A stretch of DNA of 64,000 nt from Spiroplasma endosymbiont of Crioceris asparagi (GCF_964020035.1 NZ_OZ026475.1:372001-436000), one strand, 5' to 3'; shown: positions 33,700 through 45,302, counted from the first letter of the stretch. Numbers and translations are program-made. The notes: generated by a model from the letters alone, not told the origin.

Positions 33700-34110
33700 T
33701 TATTTTTTTAAGTTTTTAATTCCACTTAATAATAAATACAAAATAATGTTTATAAAACCTATTCATAACATGGGAATTGATAAAAAAATATTATGTCTAA
33801 TTTTTTTTCATTCTATTACATAATTTTTATGATAATTTTTTAATATTTTGTGATTTAAATAAATTAAGTAAGGCGAAATAATTAAGCAAATTAATAAATA
33901 CACTTGTATAAATCAAACTCAAAATTTGCTATTGGTAGTTTCATTCATTTCAATAAACAAATATTTATCAAAAGCAACTGATAAATAAATAATTCAAAAA
34001 ATATCAAAAAATAAAATACATAATGTTAAATATAAAACAATGTCTATTATGTATAAAAATATAATTTTTTCTTTTTGAACATTATTATTTAAACTATTAT
34101 TTTTTGTCAT
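33700..34110 (-). CDS. Small membrane protein of unknown function
   Basis: Not recognised. 136 residues with three or four TM helices (about 18-48, 62-84, 105-130) and a hydrophilic N-terminus. It has several UGA-Trp codons, so it is easily missed with the standard code. It lies 88 nt upstream of the other small membrane-protein gene on the same strand, and GAGGT lies before ATG 34110. The pair may be an accessory membrane module between rnhC and the LemA locus. Confidence 0.6.
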
Positions 34111-34210
34111 TTAAATTTACCTCATCCAAATAATAATTAGTATATTTTTATTAATCAATTTTATTTTATCACTATATTTTATTCAGTTTTTTTACAATCT
34201 ATTAAAAAAT

Positions 34211-34257
34211 AAAAAACTTTATTTGTTTCAAATTAATGACAACAAATAAAGTTTTTT
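34211..34257 (-). terminator. Terminator after the CxxC membrane-protein gene
   Basis: AAAAAACTTTATTTGTT (34211-34227) and its complement AACAAATAAAGTTTTTT (34241-34257) form a 17-bp stem with a 13-nt loop, just past the stop at 34273 in the minus direction. Confidence 0.8.
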
Positions 34258-34272
34258 TAACTAATTTTATGA

Positions 34273-34539
34273 TTATTGTGACAATTTAGCGTAATCATTT
34301 TTTCTTAAATATAAGGCACTTAGTCTTTTAAAAACTTTTATTACAAAAATAAGTGGAACGAAAATTGTTCAACAACATATAACTGCTAAAACGCCTCAAA
34401 GAACTAAACGTTGGTCTCTTGTTCTTTCGATGTATTTTTTATCTGCTGAACAGACGCTAACAATTATTCCCTTTGGTTTTTTAGAATCTCTTACTTCATA
34501 TTCGCCCATGCGTTCGTTACAAACATAACATTTTTTCAT
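34273..34539 (-). CDS. Small membrane protein with N-terminal CxxC motif
   Basis: Not recognised. 88 residues: N-terminal KKCYVCNERMGEYEV with a C-x2-C knuckle and a third Cys at about 30, then one or two TM helices (about 46-70) and a basic tail. The half ribbon CxxC...KKPKGI resembles the N-terminus of the 125-residue protein at 52452-52829 (KCVLC...KKPSAGI), so the two may be related. Metal binding is possible. Strong GGAG RBS upstream. Confidence 0.7.
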
Positions 34540-34574
34540 ACTCTTTCTCCTTCTTAGATATTTTATAAAAAAAA

Positions 34575-34613
34575 AAAAAAAAGCAATAAATTGGCTAATT
34601 AATTGCTTTTTTT
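34575..34613 (-). terminator. Terminator after lemA
   Basis: AAAAAAAGCAAT (34575-34586) and ATTGCTTTTTTT (34602-34613) pair, with extra A/T pairing inside. It overlaps the lemA stop. Confidence 0.85.
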
Positions 34614-35277
34614 AAAAAAATGTTGAAGCTGCTTTAGTTTTTGTTTCCATTGAAGTGATGAAAGGAATTCTTGTTGTCATATTGTTTCTTGCTGCTACTA
34701 TTTTTTTGGCTGGTCACATTTGAATATCTTGATTTCATCTTGAAACTAAATCATTGTAATTACTACGTGCTGCAGTTATTTCTCTTTGTGTGTAATCATT
34801 TTTTTGCATTGCTAATTGTAAATTATCTTGAGATTTTAAATTAGGATAATTTTCAAATGCTAAATTTAATTTTCCATAAATATTATCAACTTTTGATTGA
34901 ATTTCATTTCGGTTGCTTTCTGAGATTTTATTTCCCGATCTTAGTTCGGCAACTTTTAACATTATGTCTTTATCTAAGTTCATTGATTTTTCAACAATTC
35001 CTACAACATTATTTAAAATTTGTACTCTTTGGTCTAAAAAGTTATCTACTTCACTAGCAGCCCCTTGTATTCTTTGCTCCAAACTATCTAAATAATTTTT
35101 CGCAGAAATTTTTTGAAATAAAAATATTAATCCTGGAATAATAAAACACATTCATAATAATATTTCAAAAATTAATGATCCCTTTCCAATTTCTACTGGT
35201 AATTTTTTATTAATAACATTTATATTTTGACCCTCAACATTTATTGGTCCTGTTTGTTCGTCTAATCTATTTGCCAT
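34612..35277 (-). CDS. lemA: LemA family protein
   Basis: 221 residues. N-terminal cytoplasmic stretch, a TM helix at about 38-56, then a long helical domain typical of LemA: SLEQRIQGAASEVDNFLDQR, ...LDKDIMLKVAELR, and the late R-x-NYNDLV segment (family YN motif). LemA proteins are membrane-anchored helical bundles of unclear role. Next to the 600-residue membrane gene it repeats the lemA/DUF3137-like pairing known in other bacteria. Confidence 0.9.
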
Positions 35278-35309
35278 AAAACTCCTTTTATTTCCATATT
35301 ATTTTATCA

Positions 35310-37112
35310 TTATTTAGATATTAAAATTTGAATATCTTCAACTAGTTGTTTTTGATTTAATGTTAATTCCCCATCATTTGTTAAAAAATTTATTAAATTA
35401 TCGTATACAAAAACATTATCTTCATTAATTTTATTTTTTTGAAATAAGTTTTTAAACCTTGAATTATGCATTGCTATTTTTGTATTTTTTGTAGTTAATT
35501 TAACAACAACTAAAATATGTTTTTTTGTAACTGGGATATATTCAATTCAAGGAACTTCTACATCATGTCAATATCCATCACCACCACGAACTGGAATAAT
35601 TGCAATTTGGGGAATCCCATTATATCCATGTACACTAATTGAAATTTTTTCTATATTACCTTCATTTATTAAATACTGACTTTTAATTATATTTTTAGTA
35701 ACAGAATTTGGGTGTTTTATTGCATCTTCACTAAAGTGATTTGCGATTACTTCATGAAAGCGATCAGCATATTGCTGTTCTAAAGAATCATTATATATAA
35801 TTTTTTCTCTCGGTGATTCTTGAAGCCCTGGAACAGACATTAAAGGTGTCATACCCAAATAAATTCCTCTAAATGTTTCATATTGTCTTTTTAAAAATTT
35901 TTCTTGAATTTTTTTAAAGTCATAATCATAATTTAATGCTGGATTAAATCCTAATTCAATTTCTGTTAAAAAGTCATTTGTTAATGTGTGAATTTTTTGG
36001 TTTTTATCTCAATAAAAATAATCATGACTTATATTGTCTGTTGTAGATTTAATCAACTTAGTTAATTGTCGTTGGGCAATTGGGGTAAACAATAAACGAT
36101 ATTGTGTTTCGTCGCTTCTATTTAAACAATTAAAATAAACCTCAAACTCTTTGTTATTTAATAAATTTATATTAGAATTTTTTTTAATTGCTTTTTCTGA
36201 AATTTTATCTAATTTTTTAATTCTTGATTTTAATTCTTTATCAGATATTTTTGCACTATTTGATGGTTCTCTTTGAAAACTTAATTTATCTGCAAAATCA
36301 CTTCAAAGATTAGCCTCTCCAAAATAATGATACTCTGGAAATGGTTTAGAGATTGCCGCAACAAGTTCTTCTGATTTTGTTGAAGAACCCTCTTTTCATG
36401 TAATATATTTTGTACCTACATATTCTTTTAAACTAATAGTATTTTTTAAAACAATAGATATCATAAATGGATTTTCCATAAATGTTCCCCCAATTATTTG
36501 ATATGTTGTTTCACTTTTTGGTCTATTTGAAAGTCCGCTATTTTTAAATATATTTTCAAATTGAGCAGATGGTTGATTAAAGATTTTGAACTGTGGTAAA
36601 GTTTTTTCAATTAATTTTTTATTATCTTTTCAATCAAATAATAAGTTTAAATCATAAACTTGTTCCCATGCAAGATTTGTATTATCATCAATTTGTTTTT
36701 CTAATTTGTTAACTAACGAGGTTAGATTATTAATTTTAAAATTATTTTTTTTAATAACTAAAATTAAAATTACTAGCATTATTAAAGGTATTAGGCAAAG
36801 TAAAATTGTAACAAGTAATACACTATTTGATTCATCTCTTTCTGCATAGTAGTAAAAGATTGGAATAAAAATTGCAATAACAAATAAAATAATGGTTACG
36901 AGTCTTCAAAATTTAAGTCTCTTTATTAAATTTGCTGTATCATTCAATCTAAACTTATCTTCTTTAATTTTAGTAACTGTTTTTTCATTTTCAAAAACAT
37001 CTATTTTTGATTTTTTTACCAATTCATTAAAATAATTTTTACTGTTTTCACTGTGTTCTAATTTTATGGTTTTATATTGATCAATTGGATCATAAATAAT
37101 ATCTTTTGTCAT
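35310..37112 (-). CDS. Large membrane-anchored protein beside LemA, DUF3137-like
   Basis: 600 residues. Hydrophilic N-terminus (1-68), two TM helices (about 72-92 and 100-120), then a large soluble domain with YHYFGEANLWSDFADKL and a C-terminal beta-rich part with GIPQIAIIPVRGGDGYWHD. The two-TM-plus-large-domain layout beside lemA fits the DUF3137 family; this is inference from layout, not from a clear motif. It lies 32 nt upstream of lemA on the same strand, so the two are probably co-expressed. Confidence 0.55.
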
Positions 37113-37161
37113 TTTTTTAATTTCCTATTTAATAAAATTATTATATATAATTGTTAAATAA

Positions 37162-37192
37162 AAAAAGATATGTTTTTTAAAACATGTCTTTT
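37162..37192 (-). terminator. Terminator of the beta-glucoside operon
   Basis: AAAAAGATATGTTTT and AAAACATGTCTTTT pair with one mismatch and a tiny loop, 23 nt past the ROK kinase stop. Confidence 0.75.
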
Positions 37193-37215
37193 AATGTAAT
37201 TTTTAAAATAATAAA

Positions 37216-38100
37216 CTATTTGTTAAGTATTGATAAACAACCATAACACCCAGCTTTATTTTTTAGACTACTGATTTTTATTCTTTTAGCAACTTCTGGA
37301 TTTTCTAATTTATTTTCATATTGATTAATTTTAGTAACTAGTGCTTTGTAAAAGTCTTTGTTTTCACTTATTCCACCACCAAGAGTTAATAAATCAAAAT
37401 CTAAAACATAGTCAATATTAATTATTAATTTAGCTAATGTTGTAGTCCACTCATCAAAAAGTCTTGTTGCTATTTCATCACCAGAATCAACTAAATTCAT
37501 AAATTCAATTCCAGAAATTAATTTATCTAATTTTTTTGATCTTGAATATTTAACAATGTTGGCTCCCAATCCCGCAACTTGTGCTGCAATTGTTATTTCA
37601 TTAGAATTTAAGTTAACAAATAGCTTGGAAAATTCAGCCGCTTTAAGTTGACTACCTTTAATTAACTTATCATTAATTATTATTCCGCCACCTAATCCGC
37701 TACCAATTGTCATATGAATATAAGTTTCTGGTTTGTTTTCTAAACCAAAATTATATTCGCCTAATGTTGCTGCTTTACCATCATTTTCAATTATTAATTT
37801 TTTCATATTTTTATGATTTATAATTTTAAAAATATCTTGATTAATGTTGGTAATTGCTGATTCAGATAATACTCTGTAATTCTTAGTATCAACATAACCT
37901 GGTATTGAAATTCCAACTTCAAAATCATTAGTTTCATTTTGATAAGTGTTTTTAATAATTTCTAGTACATCCAATAAATCAACTCTAAAAGCATCAACTC
38001 TTTTTGAATATTCAAACTTATCATTTGCGATCTCTTTGTTATCTTCAAACTTAATAAATTTTATTCCAAGTCCGCCAACATCGAATGTATATCTAATCAC
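37216..38100 (-). CDS. ROK family sugar kinase
   Basis: 294 residues. ATP-binding FDVGGLGIKFIKF, VGISIPGYVD, sugar-binding IENDGKAATLGE (catalytic Asp) and MTIGSGLGGGIIIN. The ROK zinc motif CxCGxxGCxE is missing; a C-terminal CYGCL is present but in another place. It starts with GTG (38098-38100), whose G is the last base of the upstream TAG. In this operon it probably phosphorylates glucose released by the beta-glucosidase, though N-acyl-mannosamine or other hexose kinases are possible. Confidence 0.85.
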   Translation of the reverse strand: MIRYTFDVGGLGIKFIKFEDNKEIANDKFEYSKRVDAFRVDLLDVLEIIKNTYQNETNDFEVGISIPGYVDTKNYRVLSESAITNINQDIFKIINHKNMKKLIIENDGKAATLGEYNFGLENKPETYIHMTIGSGLGGGIIINDKLIKGSQLKAAEFSKLFVNLNSNEITIAAQVAGLGANIVKYSRSKKLDKLISGIEFMNLVDSGDEIATRLFDEWTTTLAKLIINIDYVLDFDLLTLGGGISENKDFYKALVTKINQYENKLENPEVAKRIKISSLKNKAGCYGCLSILNK

Positions 38101-39506
38101 TAAAGTTCTTCTCCATTAGTTTTAATTACATTTTGATATCAGAAAAAGCTATCTTTTTTGTAACGTTTTAAATCTTTTAAATCTTTTTCATCACGATTAA
38201 CATAAATAAATCCATATCTTTTTTCAATACCTTCATGTGTTGAAATTAAATCAATTGCACTTCAAGGTGAATAACCAAATACATCAATCTTGTCTTCTTC
38301 TTCTGCTAATTTTAATTGTTCAACATGCTGTTTTAAATAATCAATACGATAGTCGTCGTGAATTTTAAAATCATTTGTTAAAACATCTTTAGATCCAAGA
38401 CCATTTTCAGTAATTATTAGCGGCAATTGATATCTATCTCACAATTGACGTAAAGTTGTTCTAAAACCAACTGCATCAATTTCCCAACCAAATTCTGTTT
38501 TTGGTAAATTTTTATTTGCAACACAATTAAACATTCCTGGAATGTTAAACATTTTTTGTTGATCTACTTGATGACTGTGAAGATTTTTTTCGCCTAATTT
38601 TTGGTTGTTAAATTTCACAGTTCCACTTCCATAGTAATTAAAGGCAATAAAGTCGGGTCTATTTGCTTTTAATAATTCCAGGTCACCTTCTTTAATTTCT
38701 GGTGCGCAATCATTTTTTTCAAAAAAGTTTCACACTATTCCATTATATTTACCTCTACATGATAAATCTAAATATAATCAGTTTCTATAAGCATTGAAAT
38801 TTTCCATTGCAATAACATCTTCTGGTTTAGATGTTTCTGCATAAACTGTTGAAATGTTTGGTGCAGGTCCAATTTTTGCTTTAGTCATTTTTCGACAAAG
38901 TTCAATCACTTTAGCTTGAGCAATCATCATGTTATGATTTTGTTGTCATAATGATTTTTCATGATCATGACCTTGTTCATCTCTAATTCCAATAATGTGT
39001 CCTGCAATAACCATCACGTTTTGTTCATTAATTGTTAACCAATAATTGATATCTTTTCCAAATTCTGTAAATAAAACTTTTGCATAATTTACAAATGCTG
39101 GAACAATCATTTCTCTATTTGATCAACCGCCTTGTTTTTCTAAAGCTTCTGGTAAATCAAAATGATACATTGTGATTATTGGTTCAATATTATTTTTTTT
39201 CAATTCAGCAATTAAATCTTTATAAAATTTAACTCCTTTTTCATTTACTTTTCCTACTCCATCAGGAATAATTCTTGTTCAAGCAATTGATAACCTATAA
39301 GCCTTTAACCCTAATTCTGCAAATAATTTTACGTCTTCTTTTCATCTATTGTAGTGGTCTGCACAAACTTTGAAGTCACTAATTTCTGAATTAGTTTGCG
39401 AAGGTGTATTTTTATCTTGAACCGATCTTCCTTTGCCATCTTGATCTCAAGCTCCTTCAACTTGGTACGCACTAGTTGAGGCACCTCATAAAAAATTTTT
39501 TCTCAT
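38100..39506 (-). CDS. bglA: 6-phospho-beta-glucosidase (GH1)
   Basis: 468 residues, GH1 TIM barrel. Start KNFLWGASTSAYQVEGAW, RLSIAWTRIIP, YHFDLP, acid/base TINEQN (NEP is usual; here NEQN), nucleophile ITENGLG and the C-terminal aglycone region. It splits 6-phospho-beta-glucosides delivered by the PTS genes downstream in the window. Its TAG overlaps the GTG start of the ROK kinase by one base. Confidence 0.94.
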
Positions 39507-39525
39507 TTATTTCTCCTTTATTAAA

Positions 39526-40293
39526 TTAAAATATATTTAACTCTTTCTTTATGTTTACTATTAACATATAAAACAATGATATTAAGGTGAATTTTTTTTT
39601 GATAGAACTAGATTGTCTATCTTCATTATCGTAGTCTAGCAAAATTTGATTATCTATTTTAAAATCCAATTTTATAGCGTGTTCTACTTCACTAATTAAA
39701 AATATATTTTTATCTTCTTTTTGTAAAATTACATTTAGTAAAACATCTATTAAAGTTTCGTTATCTCGTCCAGAAAGTATTATAAGAATATTTTGACAAT
39801 CATTAATTGTGTGATATTTATAATAATCTTGAGCACTAATTAATTTTGTTTTAATATTTATTCTTTCTAAATAATTTTTTAAAAACTTAGATGCATCTAA
39901 GGAATTATAAGAACAAATTATATTTAATTCGAATTTTTTTGTAATTGCTTGTGATAATTTTGCATAAAACTCTTCTTTACTAGCAATTCACTCATATATT
40001 TGTTTTATATTTGGATCAGTATTTTTATTTTTTACTTGACTAGTAATTTGTTTTTTTGCAAATTCTAATTCATATTTAAGAAGAATTGCAAGTTCACGAT
40101 AACCACTTAAATTAATTTTTTTGCAAAAATTTGTAATTGTTGCTTCTGAAACATATGATTTTTTTGCTAAATCTTTCTCAGCAAGAATTAAACCATTGGC
40201 GAACTCTTTATAAATATTTAGTGCAATTAATCTAAATGTTTCATTAGAATCGGATTTTGATACTAGTCTTATTTTTTCAATAATATTTTTCAT
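39526..40293 (-). CDS. RpiR family transcriptional regulator
   Basis: 255 residues. N-terminal HTH_6 domain with DLAKKSYVSEATITNFCKKI and the FSGYRE-like LSGYRELAILL, then a SIS sugar-phosphate domain (about 100-230; IILSGRDNETLID). It likely controls the beta-glucoside operon in which it lies, sensing a sugar phosphate. It is located between the PTS IIB side and the 6-phospho-beta-glucosidase. Confidence 0.88.
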
Positions 40294-40328
40294 TTTAGTC
40301 CTTCAAATCTATAACTTTAATATATCAT

Positions 40329-40520
40329 TTATGAATATTTTATGTATCATAGGTATGACAACAATAATATTCCCAATATGCACAAACCAATAATTGAAAA
40401 TACAAGTCTTCATTTGTGATTGATTTTAATATTTCTTACTATCGTTAAATACTGAACAATAAATATTGTTAGTACGCACGTAATTAAAAGTATAGTTATT
40501 AATATTTGAAAGATATTCAT
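40329..40520 (-). CDS. Small two-TM membrane peptide in the PTS operon
   Basis: Not recognised. 63 residues, TM at about 3-24 and 38-60, with a short basic loop between. AAAGGA lies 9 nt before ATG 40520. Contains two UGA-Trp codons, so it is invisible under the standard code. It sits between IIB and the RpiR gene, 14 nt after IIB, so co-expression is likely. Confidence 0.55.
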
Positions 40521-40534
40521 ATTATTTGGTCCTT

Positions 40535-40864
40535 TTATTTTTTAAAGTTAACTAATGTTTTTTCGACAAGTTTAAATATTTTGTCCGCATCAGCAACAGC
40601 ATAGTCTTGAAATGGTATGATTGCAATTGGCAAATCTAAACCTTGTTTTTGTGCCGCTTGTTTAAATTGTGTTTCTAAAAATCTTACTTGTGGTCCAAGA
40701 AGAATAATTTCTCACCCTTCATTTAATCTATCCATTGCATCAGATGCCGGAAGAGCTAATATTTCGCACTTTTCATTTCTTTGTTGTGCTAGTTTTTCCA
40801 TTTTGTTGACAACCATTGAAGTTGACATACCAGCCGAACATGCTAATAAAATTTTTCTTTCCAT
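40535..40864 (-). CDS. PTS lactose/cellobiose-family IIB component
   Basis: 109 residues, typical IIB. Phosphocysteine in KILLACSAGMSTSMV (Cys9), IIB fold ending ADKIFKLVEKTL. It passes phosphate from IIA to the sugar bound at IIC. It has a GGAG RBS. The matching IIC gene lies upstream at 41667-43442. No IIA (celC/lacF) gene is in the window. Confidence 0.95.
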
Positions 40865-41059
40865 TTATTTTTCTCCTTTTAAATTATTTAAAGATCATAA
40901 ATATCAACAAATTCTTTAACAATTAAAAATAAGAGTTTATGTGCAAATAATTTTTGAATATAGACAATATTGAAAAATTTTATTGCGCTTGTTTTTAATT
41001 AATAATTCATATTTCATGTTTATTTGTTTTGGTATTTACAAAGCTTATTTAATAGTTGT
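40865..41059. other. 195-nt gap, nothing clear
   Basis: A/T-rich spacer between the 201-residue hypothetical gene and the IIB gene. It has the IIB RBS at its end; I see no ORF, hairpin or strong promoter. A second promoter for IIB-to-ROK is possible but not supported. Confidence 0.3.
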
Positions 41060-41665
41060 TTATTTTAAATTATTAAAATCTATTTTAATAATTTCTTCTG
41101 TTGTTTTATTTAAGGATTCTTTAATACCATTGTTAATTTTATTAACTTGAATTTTTAAATCCTTTTTAAGTTGATTAACTATATCTCTTTTATAAGTTAA
41201 TCCCTTAAGTGTGGATATTAGTAATGGTTTTTCAAATGTAACATGAACTTTATAAATTCATCTACCAAACATCCCTTTTGTAATTTCTGTTCTAATTATT
41301 TTATCTTTATCTAAAACTTTAATTTTAACTTTTTGATTTTCTACCATTTGTATTGACATTAAATTTTCAGTTTTTTTAATTGCAAAAAAATCATTTTTAA
41401 TTTCTTGAGTTTTTTGTAAATAGTCAATTGTATAAAGATTTTTTAACATTATTAATTTAATAACAAAGAAAAAGTCATTTATATTCATTGATTTTTTATT
41501 AATTTTTTTTGCAACTATTAAGTCTTTTCTATAATTATCAGATTTTGAAGGAGTTAATGCTTGTTTTATTTTTTCAACTCTTTCATTAAAGTCCACAATT
41601 TTTTTATCATTTTTGTTTATATGTCATTTAGACACATAAATATTTGTTTTATTGTTTAATTCCAT
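41060..41665 (-). CDS. Hypothetical protein of the beta-glucoside PTS operon
   Basis: Not recognised. 201 residues, very Lys/Asn/Ile-rich, cytoplasmic, no TM segment. Predicted mixed helix with a beta-rich middle (MVENQKVKIKVLDKDKIIRTE) and a coiled C-terminus (DIVNQLKKDLKIQVNKINNG). It starts 1 nt after the IIC stop and is clearly co-transcribed with PTS genes. It is neither IIA nor HPr: no conserved His motif is apparent. Confidence 0.65.
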
Positions 41666-41666
41666 A

Positions 41667-43442
41667 TTAATTTTTATCTTTTTTAAATAATCTCATTGTT
41701 TTATCTAATCATGATCTTTCAAATTGATCTTGATTTTTTTCTTTTCATTCTTTAGCAGTTATACCATCAGCCAATGCTAATGATTTAATTGCATATTCTT
41801 GCGAACTTTTTATGTAAAGTGAATATACTATGAATGAAACTATTGTTAAACCTATTGAAAAGATTGTTGTTCTTCAGTCAAATCCACTTGTGATGTAACT
41901 TCCAATAATTGTTGGGAAGAAAGGACTTCCTGTAGCTACTGTTGGTCTCATTCAGTGTCATAGTACAAAGTAGTGACCAACTAGTGCTCCCACTGAGTTT
42001 AATAATATAAATGGTATTGATAATTTAATGTTAAATATAATTGGTAATCCAAAAATAAGTGGCTCATTAATGTTGAATATTGCTGGAATTGCTTCAATTT
42101 TAGCAACTGTTCTGTGGGGTTTGAATCTTGCAAATGTTAGTAATCCATAAGTCAATCCTATTGTTACCCCACTTCCTCCAATATTTTCGCAAGAAGCTAA
42201 TGGTGCCATTACAAGTCCTTTATGTCAGCTTCCTATTGCTGGAATAAATAGTCCTTTGTCTGGATCAATTACTTTACTTAACGCAGTTGCTTGATCTAAT
42301 TTTGATTTGGCATCATCACCATACTGAGCAGTTCAATCTGCCATATTATCTTTGTGGTCTTTATAAAAATTTAATAATTTTACAATATCTTCTTTCATAA
42401 ATTTTGTTATGTCATAATATGCATCTGTTATTGATGTTCCATATTGATGTTGTAGTAAATCTTGAATTTGTGGACTAGTGTAATATGCTCAAAAATAAAC
42501 ATTTATATAAATATATTGAATATAAACTGCGTATGCAATTGGTACCATAATGTTTGGTCCATGTAATCCAAAGATTCATAGAACAGCAACAACTACACCT
42601 AATGCAAAAGTACTTCATGGACTTTCAGCCATTGCTTTTAGTGGTGAAGTAATTATTTTTATAATTACAAAAATATTATCAGCTACAATTGCTTTATTAT
42701 CTGGCATAGTTATATTTCTTCAATGTGCAATATATGCTCATGATCATGAAATTGTTGCAAAAATAAATAAAGTTAAAGTAATATGAAAAATACTTGATAG
42801 CACGTTCGCAATTGCTGGTGGAACTGATGCTGGTAATTTAATTGTTAAAAATTTTAAACTAGCTATTTTTAAATAAATTAGAGGGACACATATTCCTAAT
42901 ATAATCGCAATAATAATTCCGTCTGTTCCTAAATTTGATAATTTAAGATCTGCAAATTTTACACCATTATCTCACGGTAGTGTTCCTCCCTTATAATCAA
43001 ATGCACCCAATCAGTCTAAACCGAATGGTGCTAATGTTAAAAATGTTCCAATTGTTACAAAAACAGTAATAATTGGAGATCCGCTTTTTTGAAAATTAGT
43101 AGCTATAAAAAATGACACACCTATTAGTGTCACTAATGACAACATAATTCCTGAAGCTTGTTGAATTTGCAAGAATCAAGGATAAATATTTTTGGTAATT
43201 CATATCATTCCTGATGAATCATGAATACCATGTATTTTTCCCATCATGGTTGCATTGTTTAAGAAAAATGTAGCTATAAGTGCTGGTAGAATCATCCCCA
43301 ATCCAACTGCACCACTTACGGCCATACCATCCCTTAAAGAACATAATAGTCTGTTAGAACCAATTTTATAACCAAATGTTTCTAATCAAAGATTCATTTT
43401 TTCTTTAAAGGTCTTATTTTTTCTAAAATTATTTTCTTCCAT
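41667..43442 (-). CDS. PTS lactose/cellobiose-family IIC component
   Basis: 591 residues, longer than the usual 420-450 owing to inserts between TM helices. N-terminal KMNLWLETFGYKIGSNRLL..LRDGM is typical of IIC-cel. WIFGLHGPNIM and the conserved sugar-binding FNINEPLIFGLPIIFN are both present. About ten TM helices. It transports and phosphorylates the beta-glucoside together with IIB. First gene of the operon; GGAAAGGG RBS. Confidence 0.94.
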
Positions 43443-43487
43443 TTTGTTTTTCCCTTTCCAAAATTGATTATCTTAAAAAAAGAAAAA

Positions 43488-43513
43488 AAAGATATCTATA
43501 TATAGACATCTTT
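43488..43513 (-). terminator. Terminator after glyA
   Basis: AAAGATATCTATA and TATAGACATCTTT pair with one mismatch, followed on the minus strand by a T run. It separates the glyA end from the PTS operon start; an operator role for RpiR is a possible second use. Confidence 0.7.
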
Positions 43514-43520
43514 AAACTAC

Positions 43521-43552
43521 TTTAATAAAATAAACTTTATTTTAATAAAATA
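43521..43552. repeat. A/T-rich inverted repeat upstream of the PTS operon
   Basis: TTTAATAAAATAAA and TTTATTTTAATAAAATAA repeat each other in direct and inverted orientation between the PTS operon and glyA. Low complexity limits confidence; it may be part of promoter or operator DNA. Confidence 0.3.
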
Positions 43553-43558
43553 ACTATA

Positions 43559-44794
43559 TTAATATTTTATATTATTATATATTGGGAATTTTTGACAAAT
43601 TTGATTGACTCTGATTTTTAACTGATCAAGATTTTCTGAACTTTGATTTTTTAAAGCACTACCGATTATTTTAGCAACTTCAATAAAATCATCCTCTTTC
43701 ATTCCCCTTGTTGTCATAGCGGGTGTTCCCACTCTAATTCCACTAGTAATCATTGGTTTTTCTTTATCATTTGGAATCATATTTTTGTTTGTTACAATGC
43801 CAATGCTTTCTAAAATAATTTCTGCTTGTTTACCAGTTAAATTTAAATTAGTTTTAACATCTAAATTAATCAAATGATTATCAGTTCCCCCAGCAATTGG
43901 TCTCAAACCTTCTTTTTGTAATTGTTCTGAAAATGCTTTAGCATTTTTTACTATTTGTTTAGCATAGATTTCAAACTCTTTGGTATCAACTTCACATAAT
44001 GCTTGTACTTTACCAGCAATTTGATTTTCTAAAGGACCACCTTGTGTTCCTGGAAAAACTGCTGAATCAATTTTTTTAGCAAATTCTTTTTTGCAAAGAA
44101 TCATCCCACCACGTGCACCTCTTAAAGTTTTGTGTGTTGTTGTTGTGACAATATCTGCATACTCAACTGGACTTGGGTGAACTCCTTTAGCAATTAAACC
44201 AGCAATATGTGCCATATCAACCATCAACAATGCCCCAACTTTATCAGCAATTTCTTTAAATTTTTTAAAATCGATTATTTTTGAATAAGAGCTTGCTCCC
44301 GCAACTATTAATTTTGGTTTAAATTCTAATACAATTCTTTCAACTTCTTCATAATCAATCATTTCAGTTATTGAATCAACTCCATAAAACTTAAAGTTAT
44401 ATGTATTTCCTGAAAAGTTGATTGGATAACCATGTGTTAAATGACCACCAGCGTCTAAACTCATTGAAACAATTTTGTCACCGCTTTGTAAAACTGCTCG
44501 ATAAGCTGCTTCATTGGCTTGACTTCCTGAATGTGGTTGTAAATTTGCATGGTCAGCTTTAAAAATTTTTTTAGCTAATTCAATTCCAAAAGTTTCAATT
44601 TCATCAATATATAAACATCCTCCATAGTATCTTTTACCAGGATATCCTTCAGCATATTTATTAGTTAAAATGCTACCACTTAAAGCTAAAATTTCTTCTG
44701 AAACATAGTTTTCACTAGCAATTAATTCAATATGATTTTGTTGACGGTGCAATTCTTTTTTAAGAGAATCTAAAATCTTTTTGTTTATGTTCAT
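43559..44794 (-). CDS. glyA: Serine hydroxymethyltransferase
   Basis: 411 residues, normal. [27 protein letters not shown] lysine in [30 protein letters not shown], and [14 protein letters not shown]. It interconverts serine and glycine with transfer of a one-carbon unit to THF. I chose ATG 44794 over an upstream TTG-type start (44821) because AAGAGG lies 6 nt before it. It closely follows the dCMP deaminase; both serve dTMP synthesis. Confidence 0.98.
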   Translation of the reverse strand: MNINKKILDSLKKELHRQQNHIELIASENYVSEEILALSGSILTNKYAEGYPGKRYYGGCLYIDEIETFGIELAKKIFKADHANLQPHSGSQANEAAYRAVLQSGDKIVSMSLDAGGHLTHGYPINFSGNTYNFKFYGVDSITEMIDYEEVERIVLEFKPKLIVAGASSYSKIIDFKKFKEIADKVGALLMVDMAHIAGLIAKGVHPSPVEYADIVTTTTHKTLRGARGGMILCKKEFAKKIDSAVFPGTQGGPLENQIAGKVQALCEVDTKEFEIYAKQIVKNAKAFSEQLQKEGLRPIAGGTDNHLINLDVKTNLNLTGKQAEIILESIGIVTNKNMIPNDKEKPMITSGIRVGTPAMTTRGMKEDDFIEVAKIIGSALKNQSSENLDQLKIRVNQICQKFPIYNNIKY

Positions 44795-44804
44795 GGTTAA
44801 CCTC

Positions 44805-45302
44805 TTATTTTGTTTCAACAATAACTTTTACTGGATCTTTAAAAATCATTTTCACACCAGCATCTTTTAACATTCTTTTACTTGCAATTGTTAAAACTTC
44901 ATTTTTGTATTTATTATCTGAATAAATAACTTCTTTAATTCCTGATTGAATGATTAATTTAGAGCATTCATTGCATGGAAATAATGAAGTGTATAATTTT
45001 GTACCTCTTATGTCACGACGTGCTGAAACAATGGCATTTGCTTCTGAGTGAACTACAAATGGATATTTTGTATTTTCAATTCCGTTTGATTGATCATTTG
45101 ATCATGAGTAATCTTTATCAGAAACACCCCTTGCCATTCCGTTATAACCAGTCGAAATAACTTGATTTAAATCATCAACAATTACAGAACCAACTTTAGT
45201 ATTTGGATCTTTAGAACGCATTGATATTAATTGAACAATGGCTAAAAAATAGGTATCTCAATCAATTGTTGAATGTTTTTCTTTTTCTTTTTTAGCAAAC
45301 AT
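44805..45302 (-). CDS. dCMP deaminase (ComEB family)
   Basis: 165 residues. Zinc/catalytic motif [10 protein letters not shown] and PCNECSKLI, with the deaminase opening [14 protein letters not shown]. It makes dUMP from dCMP for thymidylate synthesis. In Bacillus the comEB gene stands in the comE operon; here it stands 40 kb from comEC, beside glyA. Confidence 0.95.

Noticed and set aside
39526-40293. Glucokinase regulator of another kind (GntR/DeoR)
   Set aside because: HTH_6 motif plus SIS domain fit RpiR.
40617-40919. 100-codon plus-strand ORF with many cysteines
   Set aside because: Antisense of the PTS IIB gene.
43488-43513. RpiR operator reading of the GATATC hairpin
   Set aside because: Position and T run after glyA fit a terminator better; operator use cannot be shown from sequence.
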